Below, in pieces: positions 28,704 to 40,415 of a stretch of DNA of 64,000 nucleotides; position 1 is the stretch's first letter; each line of letters opens with the position of its first letter. A model generated the notes under the pieces. It worked only from the letters and a program-made list of their open reading frames with translations. It made no database searches and was not told the DNA's origin. The stretch covers positions 261,546,077 through 261,610,076 of the forward strand of contig CP136061.1 in NCBI GenBank assembly GCA_032622095.1, given 5' to 3'. The position numbers were made by a program, and so were the translations under genes. This stretch comes from Siphonodentalium dalli (Eukaryota > Mollusca > Scaphopoda > Gadilida > Siphonodentaliidae).

Positions 28704-29161
28704 GTGGCACCGCGATCAAATGCAGTTGTAAGTCGGGATTTTTTTACGCTGTGCCAATGCATTCTCTTATATATGCGAGTCGACCATAGGTCGCCTCGCA
28801 TATATAAGAGAATGCGTTGGCCTAACAATTTTTATCATTTTTTTTAAATAAATGTTTCTTACAATTTTTAGGACATAAAATAAAAAACATCCATTACCCT
28901 GCAGGGAGCCCCACACACATATAGAAGCATATAGACGAGTGTCGTCTGCTCATGTTTGTCTGGGGCTCTGTATGGGTGAAATTATAAAATTGTTAAAGAA
29001 TACAAGAAAAAAATTATTAAAATTGTAAAAAATTGTTAGGCCAATGCATTCTCTTATATATGCGAGGCGACCTATGGTCGACTCGCATATATAAGAGAAT
29101 GCATTGGCACAGGGTAAAAAAATCCCGACTTACGACTGGATTTGATATGGCGGGTCACATA
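28704..29161. mobile_element. Palindromic MITE, family C, copy 2
   Basis: Right end GACTTACGACTGGATTTGAT ATGGCGGGTCACAT is intact; left end is degraded (GCACCGCGATCAAATGCAGT). Two core hairpins, plus the CATCCATTACCCTGCAGGGA block as in copy 1. Confidence 0.78.
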
Positions 29162-29689
29162 TATAAATTTTCTGAAGCTGCAATTGTACTGAAAGTTACT
29201 TTTTAATACTGGTTGATGATTATATCCATTTTAACCACACAATTCTCTGGTTGTCTTCTGGTTTGTAGCCACATTTAAATTCTAAATGAAATACGGATTA
29301 CTAAAAGAACCAAATATAATAGCCAACCTTTTACCTGACAAGAATTGATACTAATTTGGCAGAAAGTGTCGTTTTCATAAGTTTTACAGAGTTATCAATC
29401 TTAGAAATGCTGAATATACAAATCTTCCATAACTGTGTACCAAAGAGCGCATCAATAGGAACTATTTCCAGGTTAGATAACTCGACAAAACCTATGAAGA
29501 CTTCACTTTCCACCCCTATGTTTAGAAACAAATTTAGGATGACCATATTTATATAAATATATTTGTTAAAAGCAATCATTTAACTAGAGAGATCATGTTA
29601 TTAAAGAACTTCAATAAAATGTAAATGGTGTGATATAAATAACTCTGCAGATGATTTAGATTACTGTATGTACAATTTCATATCATGCA

Positions 29690-29825
29690 CTGGCCTCAAA
29701 ATATATATTTTCAGTATGAGGTCCACAGAGGGTGAATTCAGTGATGTTTCCCCTCACAGTGGGCTAGCGTCACCAAATTTATCCTCTGAGGACCGCATTC
29801 TGCATGGCCTCATCTGCTATGAGAG
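29690..29825. mobile_element. hAT-like MITE, decayed copy
   Basis: AGTATGAGGTCCACAGAGGG and TTATCCTCTGAGGACCGCAT arms, with CATGGCCTCATCTGCTATGA at the right. No target duplication. Confidence 0.55.
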
Positions 29826-29989
29826 ACCTAGACACAGATTTAAGTTCCCTGATGGGGAAGATTGTGATGTGCACCCATTGGGCACCTCGAGAATGCATTG
29901 TGTCGTCTGCCAATTTGGGGATATAAAGAAACTAAAAAAGGAACTTTCTAAAGAAGTTTCTTGAAAAAAAACCTTGTAATTTGATAATA

Positions 29990-30110
29990 AAGATGAGCCT
30001 AAGCAGAATGAGGTCCCCAGAGGGTTAATTAGTGATGCTAGCCCACTGCAGGGTACCGTCAATAAATTTGCCCTCTGGGGACCTCATTCTGTAAATGTCC
30101 AGTACCATAT
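29990..30110. mobile_element. hAT-like MITE, decayed copy
   Basis: AGCAGAATGAGGTCCCCAGA and CCCTCTGGGGACCTCATTCT arms around GATGCTAGCCCACTGCAGGG. Confidence 0.65.
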
Positions 30111-30367
30111 TTTGAAACCGGAGAAGCATAACTACATGTACATGCATCATTTATTCATGAAATAATCATACGTGATCGAGAATGAATTGTTGATTGACCA
30201 TTCTTGCATGCATGACGCTGCAGTTAATTATTTTTGTTATTGCTGATGAGGCTGAGATAACTTATTTGTATAAAATGCATCTTGTTCATTTCTGTAAATA
30301 TTTATTTATCATCTGTGTATACAATCAGCTTTCAATGGTGAAGTGCCTGGAGACATAACTTGTATCT

Positions 30368-30414
30368 CGCCAGGGTAAGACGTTCTGCTCGCCAGGGTAA
30401 GACGTTCCGCTTTG
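30368..30414. repeat. Tandem duplication CTCGCCAGGGTAAGACGTTC
   Basis: Two adjacent 23-bp copies differing at one base. Confidence 0.85.
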
Positions 30415-30431
30415 TTCAATTTACACATTAT

Positions 30432-30885
30432 CAGGTCAGGCACATCCTGAATTCAACTATTATAGTAAATCCACCATATCCTTGATTTTGGGCAAACTAT
30501 GGGATCGCACATCGCAGTGCACAGCCAAATGTTCAATCTCCCGAGAAAATTCATTTTGCAACCTTTTTCGCCGGCTTATTTTAGATAATACAGACACATT
30601 GATGCCTATCTAAATGACATTAACACGATCAATCAATCGCTCCTTCATAACAATGTTTAAACCAATTGAATGGCAGTTGACTTCCTTATCAAGATTAATC
30701 TTTTACACGGATCGAGACTTGTTATTTCGTCACAATACAAACATGGTACCGATCTAGTATGTAATGTTTTTGAATAATGTTTTGTGAGATATTATGTTGG
30801 GTTATACCTCTTGTATCGAATGCACAAAATGACGATATAATTTCGAGCCAACTATAATAGTTAAATTCAGGATGTACCTCACCTG
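30432..30885. mobile_element. Inverted-repeat element with GGCACATCCTGAATTCAACT ends
   Basis: GGCACATCCTGAATTCAACTATTATAGT (30440 on) mirrors ACTATAATAGTTAAATTCAGGATGTACC (ending 30877). A 3-bp TCA on each side is a possible target duplication. No coding region inside about 450 bp. Confidence 0.65.
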
Positions 30886-31370
30886 GCTATTGGTTGATTT
30901 ATTTTGGAAGTATTTCTTTTAAAGTTGTGATATATTCTTGCAATCTGTGCTCCATAGATATGGTCATGTAACTAAGTTGGCCTGGTGACCTTCAAAGTTC
31001 TGAATAATCAAAAATATTTTTGTCACCCAGACTGGTCCACATAATTTACATAACTTCAGTCTCAAGTCAGTATTGACACATAAATCTCATATTCACATTC
31101 ATTTTAGTGGTGACTGTATTTGTGTGTATTGTCTGTGTACATACACAGGGTGTGAGGATGAGGGTGTGTGTATGTGTGTCTGTACATATGGAACTGCCTG
31201 TATGAATGTGCTGTAACTTTTATACATTGTATGCATTTTGTTAACTGAGAGTATTTGTTTGCTAAGTCAACCACAACATTCAAGAAGAATGAACATAAAA
31301 TGTATTTATACTAAATTTGAGTCTGTTTTGTTGCTCCTCACTAACCCATGGGCTCGTATTCACCAACTGG

Positions 31371-31577
31371 GTTTCTTACAATTTTTAGGACATAAAATAA
31401 AAAACATCCATTACCCTGCAGGGAGTATATAGAAGAGTGTCGTCTGCTCATGTTTGTCTGGGGCTCTGTATGGGTGAAATTATAAAATTGTTAAAGAATA
31501 CAAGAACAAATTATTAAAATTGTAAAATATTGTTAGGCCAATGCATTCTCTAATATATGCGAGGCGACCTATGGTCG
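31371..31577. mobile_element. Family C MITE fragment
   Basis: Holds the CTTACAATTTTTAGGACATA block, CATCCATTACCCTGCAGGGA, GGGGCTCTGTATGGGTG and one half core, as in 28860-29060, then is cut at CCTATGGTCG. Confidence 0.7.
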
Positions 31578-31580
31578 GCT

Positions 31581-32163
31581 TAGACCAAGTCTTCTCAGTC
31601 CACAACAGTTTGTGGTGTCGGTTGGGTTGATGCTATTTTGGACAGAGTCCCATCCCGTTACTCTTCTATAACCGACATTCATTGAAAAAAATGTACTACA
31701 TTTACATGTGGAATCCTGACATTTACGTGAACCCCTGAATGTGATTAATCATCTGACATGTCCGCGAGTAATCTGTCTTTAAAATGACATATAATTTACC
31801 GTGATTGAAAATGGTAAAGTGATGATATGATCGTTTTATATATTGTTAACATACACATTTTCAAAATCAAAATTCTCTGGAAAACCAGCTAGGCTTTGTT
31901 TACTTATAAATCTTGTTGCTTTGACATTCAGCAGGCCTCTGATATATCATGCATGTTTGCTATCACCAAACTTGGGGGAGGCTAACCTCTCTGTTCATAT
32001 ACCCTCTATGCAAAGCATCCATTTGACCTAATACAAAGACATACAAGCAAGATAACTCGCGACTAGATTCTGGTCGTAAAGAGTAATGGGGCGGGACTTC
32101 GCACAAAACAGCATGAACCCAACTGCTATCCCAAGCTGTTGTGGACTGAGAAGACTGTGTCTA
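31581..32163. mobile_element. DNA transposon-like element with ~75-bp terminal inverted repeats
   Basis: Left end TAGACCAAGTCTTCTCAGTC and right end GACTGAGAAGACTGTGTCTA, followed inward by matching CACAACAG, GGTTGATGCTATTTTGGACA / TGTTTTGTGCG.. style segments for about 75 bp. Target duplication not found; it cuts the family C fragment at its left. Confidence 0.65.
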
Positions 32164-32217
32164 GTAGTGGCTGAACACGGTATCCTTGCTAACATTAACG
32201 CAACACAGTCTATGATT

Positions 32218-32554
32218 GGGTCCGTGACTACCCGCCCCTGAGGCAACTCGCCCGTTTCACTCTGGGACAACCAGCCCGCCTAAAAATTATTGTAATTAGG
32301 AGGTGTGAAGGGATTAGGAGATGTTTGTTTAACAAAACTGGGTTGTTCTTTATAGATTTTTATTCGATGTAATATTAAAAATGTTTAAATGAACGAAGTA
32401 TAATATATCATCAAAGAACATAAAAGAACATAAAAGAACATAATTACTATTAACAATTTCGGGACAACCCGCCCGTGTTTATCGGGACGACCTGCCCCGA
32501 AAACAGCAGGCGGGCGGGTTGTCTCATGGGCGGGTAGTCCCGACTCCCGTTCCC
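32218..32554. mobile_element. Short element with 9-bp target duplication, Mutator-like
   Basis: Flanked by perfect TCTATGATT (32209-32217 and 32555-32563). Ends GGGTCCGTGACTACCCGCCC and GGGCGGGTAGTCCCGACTCC C. The GGGCGGGTTGTC/GACAACCCGCCC words recur subterminally. A 9-bp duplication and G-rich ends fit a MULE-type MITE. Confidence 0.75.
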
Positions 32555-32563
32555 TCTATGATT

Positions 32564-33314
32564 CAAGTTTGCCATAAATTTTGTCAATAGACACTGCCTC
32601 ATGAACACAACAGCCCGCACACATATATATTGCGGTTATATGGTTATAGAGACGTAGACTGAATTGACAGCGCCTCGGTATAGACTTTCCCATGCATTGT
32701 CAAACTCAACTATTGTTGGAAAACTGAATACAGGCGATATATCCATAAATCATTATAATCATCGCAATATAGGAGACATCATCTTCAAGTTTTTATCAGT
32801 CAATGATATTCGCGACTGATTACTCTTTCGCATCTTATTGTATTTATAACTATTTCTAGATACTATGATTCTCACAAATATTTACTATGCCAGGAATGCA
32901 CTCTATATTTGGAAATTGTTTATTATGTCATGTACTTCCAGAGACGTACATCCGTCAGGATTGTCTTCAGCTTTTCAAGAGACTGGGAAAATTACATCCA
33001 TTTTCCAGGCCTGGAAGTTATGGAAAAATGGAGATGCACCTCAGGATGATAATGTCATGCGATCTATGACATGCGTGAAAATAATGTGATGAATCAGTAA
33101 ATTATTAGTCACCGTTAATAAATCGGTGATGCGTTATGCAGTAGGTCCCTAGGTAAACAGCGCATAACACTCTCCGGTTAAAGTTATCTTGTGTCTTGAA
33201 TTAAACAGTCTTTTAAGCCGATAATAAATGCTCGTCATTATTATAGTGCCTCTTTTATATCATTTGAAGTCCGAGTCAACGACATCTACATGTATCCCAC
33301 CAATTTTCCACCAT
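32564..33314. other. Intergenic, no gene recognised
   Basis: Overlapping 60-74-residue frames at 32865-33089 encode nothing I recognise. No repeat boundary seen. Confidence 0.4.
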
Positions 33315-33322
33315 ATCTTCTG

Positions 33323-34441
33323 CAGGGATGTGGCTAGAGGGGTGGGGTGGGGGTGTCTCACCCCCCCCCCCCCAACTTTGGTCAAAATTTTCAACAGTTG
33401 GAAATTTCATTTCACACCAACAATGGGTTGAAAATGTTCTTGTCGTTTGATTTTCACACAATTTATTGGGGGGAATTAATTGTTTTTGGACCAATATTTG
33501 CATATTTTCCTATTTTTTGTCAAAATTTTGGACTGAAATGGTCATCAGTTGGAAATTTTCCAACCTTAGGGGGGTGACAGGTTGGAAATTTCCAACACTT
33601 GGAAAGCTTGTGTCCTGGTCCTCCCCCGTGGCTTGTCAAAACTGCTACTAAATTTAAGAAAACAATATTGTCATACATTTGGTCAACATTGTCATTGGAA
33701 TTGTCATCATTTGGAAATTTTCCAACCTAAGTGGGGGGGTGTCAGGTTTGAAATTTCCAACTCTAAGAAGACTTGAGGCTATTTTGAACATCGTGCCCAA
33801 CCATGGTCGGCCCGGTGTGTCACTGTCCCGACCCCGTGACCAATACAAAACTGCTAATTAGTTTAACAAAACAATAGTTTAGTACATTCGGTCAAACTTG
33901 TGGACTGAAATGGTCATCAGTTGGTGAATTTTCCAACCTAAGAGGGAGTATGAGGTTTGAAATTTCCAACACTAGGGAAGCTTCAGTTCAGGCCAGTCTA
34001 GATGGTAGGATTTGCGATTTTCTTGTATAGTTTTCCAAATTTTCTCACACCGGGCTGAACAAACATGGACGGACACAATGTCCTGGTGTCTTACCCGTAG
34101 CCGTGTGCATTTGTCTGCAGTAGGCTACTAGATGTTAGGATTTATGCAATTCTCAGGTTAAAGTATCTGAATTTTCTTATACCGGGCATATAGAACAACA
34201 TAGTTTATGAATACATAGGGTATTAGGCCTGAGGACTGATGTGCAAGGGGGTTGCAAATGGAATTATGCAAAACTTGTGTTTGGTCTGTGATTCTGATTC
34301 AAGGGGGGGGGGGGGTGCAAATGGAATTATGCAAAAAGTTGTGTTGGTGTGATTCCGACTCAAGGGGGGTGTGCAGTTGGAATTTCCCAAGGTGGACACC
34401 CCCCCCCCCCCCACAACGGAGACCCTCTAGCCACATCCCTG
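33323..34441. mobile_element. hAT non-autonomous element, CAGGGATGTGGCTAGAG ends
   Basis: 1119 bp with ends CAGGGATGTGGCTAGAGGGG / CCCTCTAGCCACATCCCTG and a perfect 8-bp duplication ATCTTCTG (33315-33322, 34442-34449). Inside, words such as GTTGGAAATTT recur many times with poly-C/poly-G runs. Open frames of 60-76 residues are from these repeats; no transposase. Confidence 0.93.
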
Positions 34442-34449
34442 ATCTTCTG

Positions 34450-34645
34450 AGCTGATTATAAACGCTCTTTATTTATCACACAATTTATTAGTCCCCCTTT
34501 ATGTCATCTGAGATCAAAGGCTCCCATCCCATGACATTGCCCTGGCCAACTGTGTACGAATTGTGCTACATGTTCTAAGCTGACAAGGAACGCTCTTTAT
34601 TTTTTCACATGTTCACCTTTAAGTCGTCTGAGGTAAATATTGATG
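34450..34645. repeat. Diverged direct repeat with AACGCTCTTTAT motif
   Basis: GAGCTGATTATAAACGCTCT and AAGCTGACAAGGAACGCTCT begin two units about 130 bp apart, each followed by a ..GTC(A/G)TCTGAG phrase. A third related unit lies at 33205-33275. Confidence 0.55.
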
Positions 34646-34828
34646 GGTAACAAACATGACATGCAGAACAATTTAACAAATATCGCCACCGCTGTACTAT
34701 AGGGATATAAAGAAAGCTGGCAAAGGGACGCGCGGAGTTTGTCCCGAATGTGTCTTTGGTGTTGTTTTTTTTTATTGACGGACGCTGCTCAGCTGAAACC
34801 AGAATCGTCTTCATACTCTCGCATTATA

Positions 34829-34900
34829 TGATGATGATGTTGATGATGATGTTGATGAGGAGGATGATGCTGATCTGCTGATGACGACGACGACGATACC
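34829..34900. repeat. GATGAT/GACGAC microsatellite
   Basis: Repeated GAT/GAC triplets (TGATGATGATGTTGATGATG). Intergenic. Confidence 0.85.
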
Positions 34901-35276
34901 AATGTGATTTTGGTGTCATTTGACGCCCAAATGCCTCACTGTCAGGAACAACATATCCAAAATCCGCTTTGGGGGAAACTTTGTTATCCAAGATTGCGCC
35001 CAACATGGTTGTTAATACTACACCAGTTCTCGAAATAAGTCATTATATGACATATTGTGGTATCGAAATTACACCGTTAATGACTCGGATGTGAAATACT
35101 CCGGTAGGGTGATCAAGTAGAATTGGGAATAATCTGGCTCAAAGTAGTTATTTTTTTTTTACAAATATTTATCCAAATGAGCAAAAAAAAACGTTCCTTA
35201 TAACTTCCTTATCAGCTTAGAATATATGTAGGAAAGTTGGTACAGAGTGGTCACATGTTCAGGGACATGTCATGTG

Positions 35277-36918
35277 CGGACCTCCTATTTACCGAGAACA
35301 ACCGAGAACAACCGAGAACAAGTCCAAAATTAATAAATAAGTCATAATAATGTCCAAGTATAGTGTATATATCACTCTTAAGTAGATATTGTACCATATT
35401 TGACCATTTAAATGACATATATGTGGTTATTTTACGTATACCTAGAACTTGAAACGTCGCCGCCATGTTCTCGGCTGGCGGTAACACAAAGGCATGAGTC
35501 GTGCCTAAGTGTTAATTAACGGGACCTGGGTCTGTTTGGTGATTAGAATTAATTGAGTTGTGTACACTAATATGTGTTACTGTTTGTTAATCACTGCGAT
35601 GTGTGAGTGCATAACATTGTAGGTGAGAAATATATTAAATAAATAATTACAACTGATGCAAAAAAATACCTTCTGTAATCTGTCATTTGAAAGAACAAAT
35701 CCTACTTCTCAAATCAGCAATTGAAACTGGATCTATAATTGGTATCGACGGAACATTTAATCTTGCATCTTGCTATGTAACAACTATTATTTTTAAAAAC
35801 CCTAATATTATAAGGAAATCAACTTCAGATCCACCAATACCTTTAGGACCTTTATTGTGGCATTGGGATGGTAGGTTTTAATCTTACCATCGGTTTTTAT
35901 CTTATTTATCAAGTAAATTAGCAGGCATTTCACAAGATAAAGTAACATTTGGAACTGGTGATGAATACATAACTTGTGAATGCCATAACATCTTGTTTTC
36001 CAAACAGCACGCATACACTATGCACACGCCAATTGACAATTGACAATGGCAGACATACGATGAGACAGAAGCTGACATACTTACGCAAAACAGACGATAT
36101 TTGACAAATTCATTCATGCCGAGATTACGAACTAAAATATTTGACGCTCGAAAGCAAAATAAAAACATTCCTAAATTTTGGACTAATAACAATTGTGAAT
36201 CAATGAATAATATTATTAAATTATCAACCGATTGGAAAATATTAAAACTCCCAGACTTAACAGACAGACTTTATGAAAGTGTAAATGATCAACTCAGGGA
36301 TATTAGAAGTGCGCTGCACTCAACTGGTGACTTTCAGTTAGCGGAAAAATTCAAAGTAAGACATCAAATTTGGGTAAACTTGCCACCGGAACGAAGAGAT
36401 ATACGTCTAAAACAAATTCTACAATTCGTATCAGCTCCTTCGACTGTTTTGCTATCAACAGACGAAAAAAAGAAGTCCCAAAGGGCAATGTCACACACTC
36501 CCCTTAGATGGGGTAAATGTGCCTGCCGAGTCTCAAATGGTGGAGCTCGAGTGCTGTAATAAGTGAAACAGCACAAGCACTTTAAACAAAACATAGGGGC
36601 ACGTTGTCTGCCGGTCCAAAGCCCGGATAAAAGCTGATGGAAGTTTAAATTCGTGTCAAACCGTGAGGAAAACACTACAAACCGAGAACAAGCTTAATTA
36701 ATTAAGCCGATACGCTGTGTGTTAAACGAGATCGTCGCTCGGTGGCGCTTACAATTTGTTAACAATATGTCGGTTAAATGCATAAAAGTAAACATTTTAA
36801 TGAAAACATTGATGTCTACTGTAGATATTTCAAATAAAACACTATATTTAATGTATATAAGGCATTTTAAACCTTGTTCTCGGTTGTTCTCGGTTGTTCT
36901 CGGTAAATAGGGTGACCC
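35277..36918. mobile_element. Mutator-like element (MULE) with broken transposase
   Basis: 1642 bp. Ends share CTATTTACCGAGAACAACCG followed by further GAGAACAACC units, three per end. Flanked by GTCATGTG (35269-35276, 36919-36926). It contains MULE-type transposase blocks on the plus strand. The terminal repeat made of short direct units is distinctive. Confidence 0.85.
35660..36559 (+). pseudogene. MULE-type transposase, degenerate
   Basis: A DDE-type transposase remnant inside the 35277-36918 element. The first block reads IIGIDGTFNL then KNPNIIRKST and PLGPLLWHWDG (to about 35875), then an in-frame TAA at 35879-35881, then SYHRFLSYLSSKLAGISQDK in the same frame. The next block, CFPNSTHTLCTRQLT near 35999-36043, is in another frame, so there is at least one frameshift. 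The C-terminal part (36101-36559) is open: KFWTNNNCESMNNIIKL and DQLRDIRSALHSTGDF. These blocks match the MULE transposase family as I know it. It cannot make an intact protein. A relative lies at 57440-57740. Confidence 0.8.
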
Positions 36919-36954
36919 GTCATGTGATAGGCGCCTTCGACCTTGAGCAGATGA

Positions 36955-37007
36955 ATTAAAGGGGGGCTGATAAATTGCATGATTAATAAAGACCGTTTAT
37001 CATCGTT
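36955..37007. other. Spacer between MULE and inverted repeat
   Basis: Short unique sequence with GGGGGGCTGATAAATTGC; no feature. Confidence 0.3.
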
Positions 37008-37330
37008 GAAGGGGTCACTCTCACAAAATAAAAAACGTGCTGAAGGGTACACAGGTTTTGAATATGTGCTGAAGGGTACACAGGTTTTGAAATCTCGTTC
37101 TAAATGACGTTTAGTTTTCGTATCTGCCATGATTTATGTTAGAGAATAATTGTTTATCTTCCAAAGGACATTAAAATGAACTGAAAATCAAACTGCTGAT
37201 AGTCGACAGACTTTCAGAAACACAGTTTAAGTAACTGTGTTAGTGCCGATCACAAACCCTGTGTACCCTTCAGCACACTTTCAAACCACGTGTACCCTTC
37301 GGCACTTTTTTGGTGAGAGTGACCCCTTCA
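37008..37330. mobile_element. Inverted-repeat element with GAAGGGGTCACTCTCAC ends
   Basis: GAAGGGGTCACTCTCAC mirrors GTGAGAGTGACCCCTTC. Inside, GTGCTGAAGGGTACACAGGT occurs twice in tandem at the left (37038-37090) and its complement twice at the right (37257-37305). It lies directly upstream of the DONSON-like promoter. Confidence 0.75.
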
Positions 37331-37379
37331 GCTTTATTATCAGCTCAGAACATAGTTGCGAACATTAATGTTCATAGAA

Positions 37380-37566
37380 GTGCTTAAACGCAAAATCGCC
37401 GAGCCGAAATTGAGATAGCCGGACAGATAACCGGAGTTGTTATTTTTTTGCCGGATTATGGATTTCCTATAATTTAATTTGATGACTTCCGGTATATCTG
37501 AGGCGGTCGATTTTGAAAAGTTGCAAATCTGTACAGAAGTAATTTATCACAAATGTCATCTAAATA
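37380..37566 (+). promoter_or_regulatory. Probable promoter/5' UTR of DONSON-like gene
   Basis: No TATA near the start. Several ETS-type GGAA/TTCC sites: GATAACCGGAGTT, GCCGGATTATG, GACTTCCGGTATA, in under 120 bp. This layout is common in housekeeping and cell-cycle promoters. The ATG at 37567 has a good context (A at -3, G at +4). Confidence 0.45.
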
Positions 37567-37878
37567 ATGGGCGATAGATCACCAAGATGGAGGAAACCAG
37601 CAGATGTAATGAAAAACATCCGAATGAAGAGGAAGAAATCAGCGACAAGTCGGCAACATGATACCAAATCTAGGCAAAACAATGCAGTCGGCAAAACAGA
37701 AGAGAAAAACAAAATTGCGCAGAAGAGATTGAACCCATTTTCTAATAAATCAGATGCGAAAAGAATCAAAACTGTTGAGGAACCTCCATTTCCAGATGAG
37801 CATAATGACCATCATCAAGAAGCACCTAACTCGTTCCTCATGAAGCTGTCTGGAGAAGGCACTAAAAGTAAAAATGAG
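37567..37878 (+). CDS. DONSON: DONSON-like first coding exon (partial gene)
   Basis: DONSON is a nuclear replication factor needed for CMG helicase assembly and fork stability. The 136-residue open frame starts RSPRWRKPADVMKNIRMKRK, resembling the S-P-x-F-R-K-P-x-E-V-x-x-x-x-R-K-R start of DONSON; about 30 residues on is QKRLNPFSNKSDAKRIK, resembling the R-x-N-P-F motif. The residues after E104 no longer look protein-like, and a weak donor GAG/gttggt at 37879 in phase 0 is the likely exon end; GTAGAA at 37974 is an alternative. The rest of the gene is not identified in the window, except possibly 59903-60076. The family call is from memory of short motifs in a fast-evolving region, so moderate. 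Confidence 0.5.
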
Positions 37879-38363
37879 GTTGGTCGGCCTTACTTTATAC
37901 TTAGTTGGCAACAAATTACTAGACGATTCGGATTAAGGCCTATTTTAATATGGAAAAGGCTGAATGCAATCAGGTAGAAGGTGTTACGTCTGGTGCGAAT
38001 GCGTGAAATGTTCCTGGTCCGCAATGCTTTTAGCAATGCCCTAAAGTTGACCTAACATGCAAGGTCACTTCACGAGTCCACTTCGCTTCGAAAATCAAAT
38101 AAACAACACGAAACTAATACTATAATCGTGTTAACGATCGATAATCATGATAATAATTGAATAATTCAAACAATTCTGATTTACTACAGAATATCATAAT
38201 ATGATTACGTCAGTACGTATGGACAACCCAAAACACGTACGTCCATCTATAAAATGATAAATGTATGTTTCATAGGAGTGCCTGTATTTCTGGCCAACTT
38301 GGGATATACGATCACGCCAGTGCGTATGGGCCGTAGGACGGGGACATGTCACTCTATGTCCAA

Positions 38364-38900
38364 AGATTCGCTATTCCCAAGGTTCATTATACCGAAGTTT
38401 CGCTATTCACAACGTTCTCTATATTCCTCAATATTCAGAAGTTTCATTCTATTATCTATATTCTAAAGTATTGAGAGGGTTCTTTATCATAAGACTCTTT
38501 TTATGAAGGAAATAACTTAAAGGCACTCAATCCGATAAGACGCTGCTAAATTACTCTTTCTTTGGCTTCGGTGGGGAAAAAAATATTTGATTAGTGTCGA
38601 ACCCACCCATCAAAGCTCAGAGTAATTAGATATCGATCTTTGCAGTTTGCTATTTTTATTGTTCTGGGCCTAATCGTGCCAGGACGAGGTCAAAACGGGC
38701 GGTCTTCCAGATAAAGATGGATAACTGTAAAATCGTGGTAATAATAACTACTTGGTATTAGAGTTGTCCATCTTTTCTGGTTAAATACGCCCAGAATAGC
38801 ATACCTTCAGAATAGCGAACCTTCTTAATAAGAACCTTTGGGATAGCGACCCTTCGGAATATGGAACCTTCGGAATAATGAACCTGATCCTGTATGAAGA
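38364..38900. repeat. Inverted and tandem repeats of GCTATTC..AAGGTTC words
   Basis: TTCGCTATTCCCAAGGTTCA and following units at the left are mirrored by GAACCTTTGGGATAGCGACC and units to AATAATGAACCT at 38780-38890. A MITE-like hairpin with subrepeats; no target duplication resolved. Confidence 0.55.
38516..38775. repeat. Interspersed repeat, copy 1 (ACTCAATCCG start)
   Basis: AAAGGCACTCAATCCGATAA, AAATATTTGATT, ATCAAAGCTCAGAGTAAT and GATGGATAACT occur here in the same order as in 39420-39640. A diverged dispersed repeat, roughly 250 bp. Confidence 0.65.
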
Positions 38901-39419
38901 GCCCATGACACGTCCATCAATAAATGTATACATGTTTCATGGGACTGTTTATATATACATATATAATAATATAAGACTGGAGTAAAGTTGAGACCAACAT
39001 GTCTTTGTTAATATTGGTGCTCAGATTTCAGCGAAATTTGGTGTGGTGACTCGGGGTGCCCTGGCAGAGTGAATAATGCCGTTAGTTTTTCTAAATTTTT
39101 ATTTAAACAAATTTAAATAAATTAAAAAGATATGAACATATGTGAATATTTAGGTACAAATAAACGTATTTGCACGAGAATATGTTGCAGCCCCAGATAT
39201 AGAGGAATGTGGGCCACAGTTAGACATGGGTCAGAGTGAGATATTGCCTCTAACATTTCTTCCTATTTCCAGACCAATATCCATGGCGCCAGTCAAGAGA
39301 TATTAGCCATATAGCACATGTTACTATATTTCTTCAAAATGCAATCGGCAGGTGAAGGTTGAATCTGGCCAAGCAACCAATTTTCAAGGCAAAATTATTT
39401 AATTTAATTTTTGCAATTT

Positions 39420-39640
39420 TAAAGGTACTCAATCCGAATTAACCCTCGCAGATTACTATTTCCTTGACTTCAGAGGTGAAAAATATTTGATTCAAGTCGA
39501 GGAACCCACAACATCAAAGCTCAGAGTGATCAGATACCGATTTTTAAAATCTATCATTTTAATTTTACGTGGCCCAGCAAACAGCAGACAAGAATACTTT
39601 CTCTGACCAAATTGCAGATGGAGATGGATAACTCTAAAAT
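39420..39640. repeat. Interspersed repeat, copy 2
   Basis: Same order of blocks as 38516-38775: AAAGGTACTCAATCCGAATT, AAATATTTGATT, ATCAAAGCTCAGAGTGAT, GATGGATAACT. The 90-residue reverse frame across it is repeat-derived. Confidence 0.65.
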
Positions 39641-40415
39641 CAACTGAGTTTTTTTTTGTGTGTGTCAGATGTTTGACAAACCAGCAATATTCGTTGAGCA
39701 AAAAGTCGATAAAAAAATTACAGGTTTTTGTCAATTTTATGCCATAATTGACTGCAGTTAGCATTATTTTCGAGCAATTAATTCTGTCAACTGAAGCGGC
39801 ATTTCAAAAAAAATTCTTGTTGTTGGAATCTGATGATATGGGGACTATTGATTCGGATTGAGGACCTTCAAGGGAAAAATATCTTTATTGGATAAATTTA
39901 CATATAATACTGAATACATTTTTATGAAAACGAGGATTTAATGCATATTTCACATAGCCACATCTGATTTATTTATAGAGGTAACGTTTATGTATGCTTG
40001 ACTTTCAGCGATTTACATGGATGGGACACAATGACTCAATGAGACATAATTGATGGCCCTGGTAGGATCCAACTTCAGTAGATGACAGGCACTTCGAAAA
40101 GGAATGAGATAATTTGCCAAATGACTATTGTTTTGGGGCTAAATAATTTAGATCAAACAAACTGATGTCATAGTGGTATGTTCGGTGTGTTTCCTATACG
40201 GTTACTATTTAGGGGTGACCCCTTATGTGAAGTAGATGATGAGAAACAAGTATTAAGGGTGGTCCCAGCTCGAGATTGCATGCTTGTTCATGACTTTTGT
40301 GAGCTTATATCGTACTCTCAGATGTCTAAGCATTGTGATGGTCAATAATAGTGATAGCGGAGACCTAGACTGAAATTAACAATATTGATTGAAATTTAAT
40401 TCTATTTCAATTTAA

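Noticed and set aside
36364-36675. 103-residue minus-strand frame
   Set aside because: Shadow of the transposase C-terminal frame on the plus strand.
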